This document shows, piece by piece, positions 62,330 through 64,000 of a DNA stretch of 64,000 bases. Origin of the DNA: Megalonaias nervosa (Eukaryota; Mollusca; Bivalvia; Unionida; Unionidae); NCBI GenBank assembly GCA_016617855.1, contig JAECUM010009279.1:82546-146545 (forward strand). The letters are read 5' to 3'. Numbering within the stretch: position 1 is the first letter of the stretch; each line of letters begins with the position of its first letter. The translations under genes and the position numbers were made by a program. The notes under the pieces are model-generated. The model did no database searches. It saw nothing but the letters and a program-made list of their open reading frames with translations, and had not been told where the DNA came from.

Positions 62330-63320
62330 CCTCATGACTCAATCTTGAACCATTTACTGAAATGGATAAAATCTTGATTTTTACTGCAGAAATTTGACCA
62401 TACTAACAGCTTTGAACTACATTGAAACACCCCCAAAAATCAATTTCATATCTTCTTGGATTCCTGCTGTACACTGAAAGTCTTGCAAAAACTTAAATCT
62501 GACAACCTATTAATATTCCAGTTATTACAGAAACATATCATGCTTGTACAGTCAGGGAAGATATATCCTGTACTGTTGTCTGCCTATTCTGTACTGTTGA
62601 CTGCCTATCCTATACTGTTGACTGTCTGTTCTGTACTGTTGATGGCCTATTCTGTACTGTTGACTGTCTGTCCTATACTGTTGACTGTCTATTCTGTACT
62701 GTTGACTGCCTATTCTGTACTGTTGATTGCTTATTCTGTACTGTTGACTGCCTATCCTATACTGTTGACTGCATATCCTATTCTGTTGACTGCCTATCCT
62801 GTACTGTTGACTGTATATTCTGTACTGTTGACTGCTTAGTCACATTGGCACATAGGACAGATAGTGCAGCCAGAGCTGTCCTTTAGTCACCAGTTTCCAG
62901 ATGGAAGAGTCCATGTACTGACTTCAAATATCGTATAAATCTGCATGTTCATGATACCTGGCAAAATGTGAAACAAAAACTCCACAAACAAATTACTTCA
63001 AACCCAGTATTGGAGTGGCATCCTTTGTATAAAACAAATCGCAGAGATGAGGTGGTATTGTGTCAGTCGTGTATTAGACAACTTACCTGTCTTGTTCATT
63101 TTTCCTAAAGATTAAACCTTGACCAGAGTGTATATACCCTGCCACTGTCCACTGTCAGTGGAACACATTCTTGTCAAGTGTGTTGACTTCCACCCTGTTA
63201 GAATTGAATGATGAAACTGTATGATGATGTACCACCTGAGAAATATTGGACTTCGTGAAGGAATGCAGTGTATATAAACTACTGTGACCAAACATTTCAA
63301 GGATTGTACTGTATATGCAT
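62330..63320 (+). pseudogene. RNase H-type LINE relic, + strand, split by a minisatellite
   Basis: Before the array: IFTAEI, ALNYIETPPKINF and KVLQKLKSDNL correspond to the middle of a LINE RNase H. After the array: LSHIG, TDSAARAVL, HDTWQNVKQKLHKQITSNP, NRRDEVVLCQ and CPLSVEHILVKCVDFHPVR. The last block matches the Cys/His tail of the LINE at 39118. Many shifts; an old copy. Confidence 0.75.
62575..62838 (+). repeat. 21-bp minisatellite inside LINE RNase H, about 12-13 units
   Basis: Consensus CTGTACTGTTGACTGCCTAT plus one base. Because 21 is a multiple of three it produces a long hydrophobic heptad ORF that is not a gene. The unit derives from the codons of the RNase H motif YCWLPS that should sit exactly here. 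Confidence 0.9.
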
Positions 63321-64000
63321 TATTGTGATCTTTAATTTTATTTACATTTTACTAAATTTTAATAGCTTTACAATTTACATTTTATTTGTTTATTTGATGT
63401 TTGCATTTATTTGGAAGTGTTCATTCTACATTTTTGTGTGGTTCCTTTTTTCATTTTTTGAACTTTGATTTTTGTTGACACCATATAGCCACAGTTGTGC
63501 TCAGGTGCTTTGAAATGCAGACATACTATATAGTGTTACATCAAAACGCTTTTTACTGTTGGTGACATAAACCTCCAAAAAGAGGTACAGTATCTATAGG
63601 GCAAGATAAATACCTCATTTTTGCTATGTTTTATTTCAGGAGATGAACCTTCTTGCTAGTATCACTGATTCATGCTGCACACCAACAGTTTAAATAAAAC
63701 TGAAAATTATATATTGCATGAACTTTTTCTGAGCCCCAAACACATATTTACAGTGAGATACAGACAGGAGTTATAGATTATTTTTCCCAATTCTAGCTGT
63801 CCCACAGAATTTAAAACTAAGAAATAATTACCTGAAAAGAGGTATCTATTGCCAGAGGTGTTACCTGTTTTCAGAGTTACAACAATAAAGAATTCCTGAG
63901 CAAACCAACATGAGGGGATTGCAGCACTGAAAATTGGTATTTCTTTTTAAATGGATTCAAGTCATTATTTTGATTCCAACATGAAAAAGAAAAACAATAC

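Noticed and set aside
62456..62839. 127-codon ORF with hydrophobic heptads (AYSVLLT repeats)
   Set aside because: It is the translation of a 21-bp minisatellite inside a dead LINE; any frame of a 21-bp unit without a stop gives such an ORF.
63635..63692. Terminal exon after TTTTATTTCAG (reads EMNLLASITDSCC) followed by AATAAA
   Set aside because: Only 17 codons, no partner exon with matching phase could be shown, and it lies next to LINE debris.

Overview
The window is AT-rich animal nuclear DNA, most likely from an invertebrate and plausibly a mollusc. That inference rests on the repeat content: Maverick/Polinton elements, a Tx1/L1-like LINE, an RNase H-bearing I/Jockey-group LINE, Ty3/Gypsy remnants, tRNA-derived SINEs and many long-unit tandem arrays. 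It is not bacterial. There are no operons of ordinary prokaryotic genes, and virtually all recognisable coding sequence belongs to mobile elements.

The main content is two copies of a Maverick/Polinton (adintovirus-like) element, both on the + strand. Copy A (1 to about 11.8 kb) is cut by the left window edge and ends abruptly without a terminal repeat. Copy B (19163-37170, 18,008 bp) is complete. It starts and ends with 5'-AGTAGTATATATAGATGATG and is flanked by a 5-bp direct repeat CTGGG. Its terminal inverted repeats are about 0.9 kb and 0.65 kb, each with a 126-bp tandem array (four units left, two right) and an inward-facing 95-aa gene. The shared gene order is: [TIR gene] - membrane protein (-) - tail-fibre-like protein (-) - packaging ATPase - coiled-coil protein - penton-like minor capsid - basic Gly/Ala protein - major capsid - hydrophobic capsid-associated protein - short basic pX-like protein - adenain-type protease - zinc-ribbon protein - PLA2 domain joined to a retroviral-type integrase - small ORF of unknown function (-) - 93-aa protein - HNH endonuclease (-) - protein-primed type DNA polymerase B - 149-aa protein. 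Together these make a self-replicating, self-integrating, virion-forming element: PolB copies it, the integrase inserts it, ATPase plus capsid proteins plus protease build the particle, and PLA2 and fibre would act in entry. Both copies carry frame breaks, many at homopolymers, plus real nonsense changes.

Copy B is inserted in ORF1 of a minus-strand Tx1/L1-like LINE (coding remnants 15.3-19.2 kb and 37.2-37.3 kb), and a SINE lies inside copy B. A 0.41-kb dispersed repeat occurs in the same orientation at 13.9 kb and 37.8 kb. Between copy A and the LINE lie a heat-shock-element cluster and a Gln/Lys-rich reading frame broken at an A-run.

From 38 to 64 kb the sequence is intergenic or intronic. 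It holds a 5'-truncated LINE with a 12-bp target duplication (38.8-40.4 kb), a Gypsy integrase relic (41.6-42.2 kb), four SINE-like copies, a solo LTR (57.5-58.5 kb), a cluster of minisatellites (50-55 kb) and a + strand LINE relic whose RNase H motif has been amplified into a 21-bp minisatellite (62.4-63.3 kb). Four short + strand exon candidates (42.75, 43.89, 47.90, 51.84 kb) have mutually compatible splice phases and may be the 3' part of an unidentified host gene.
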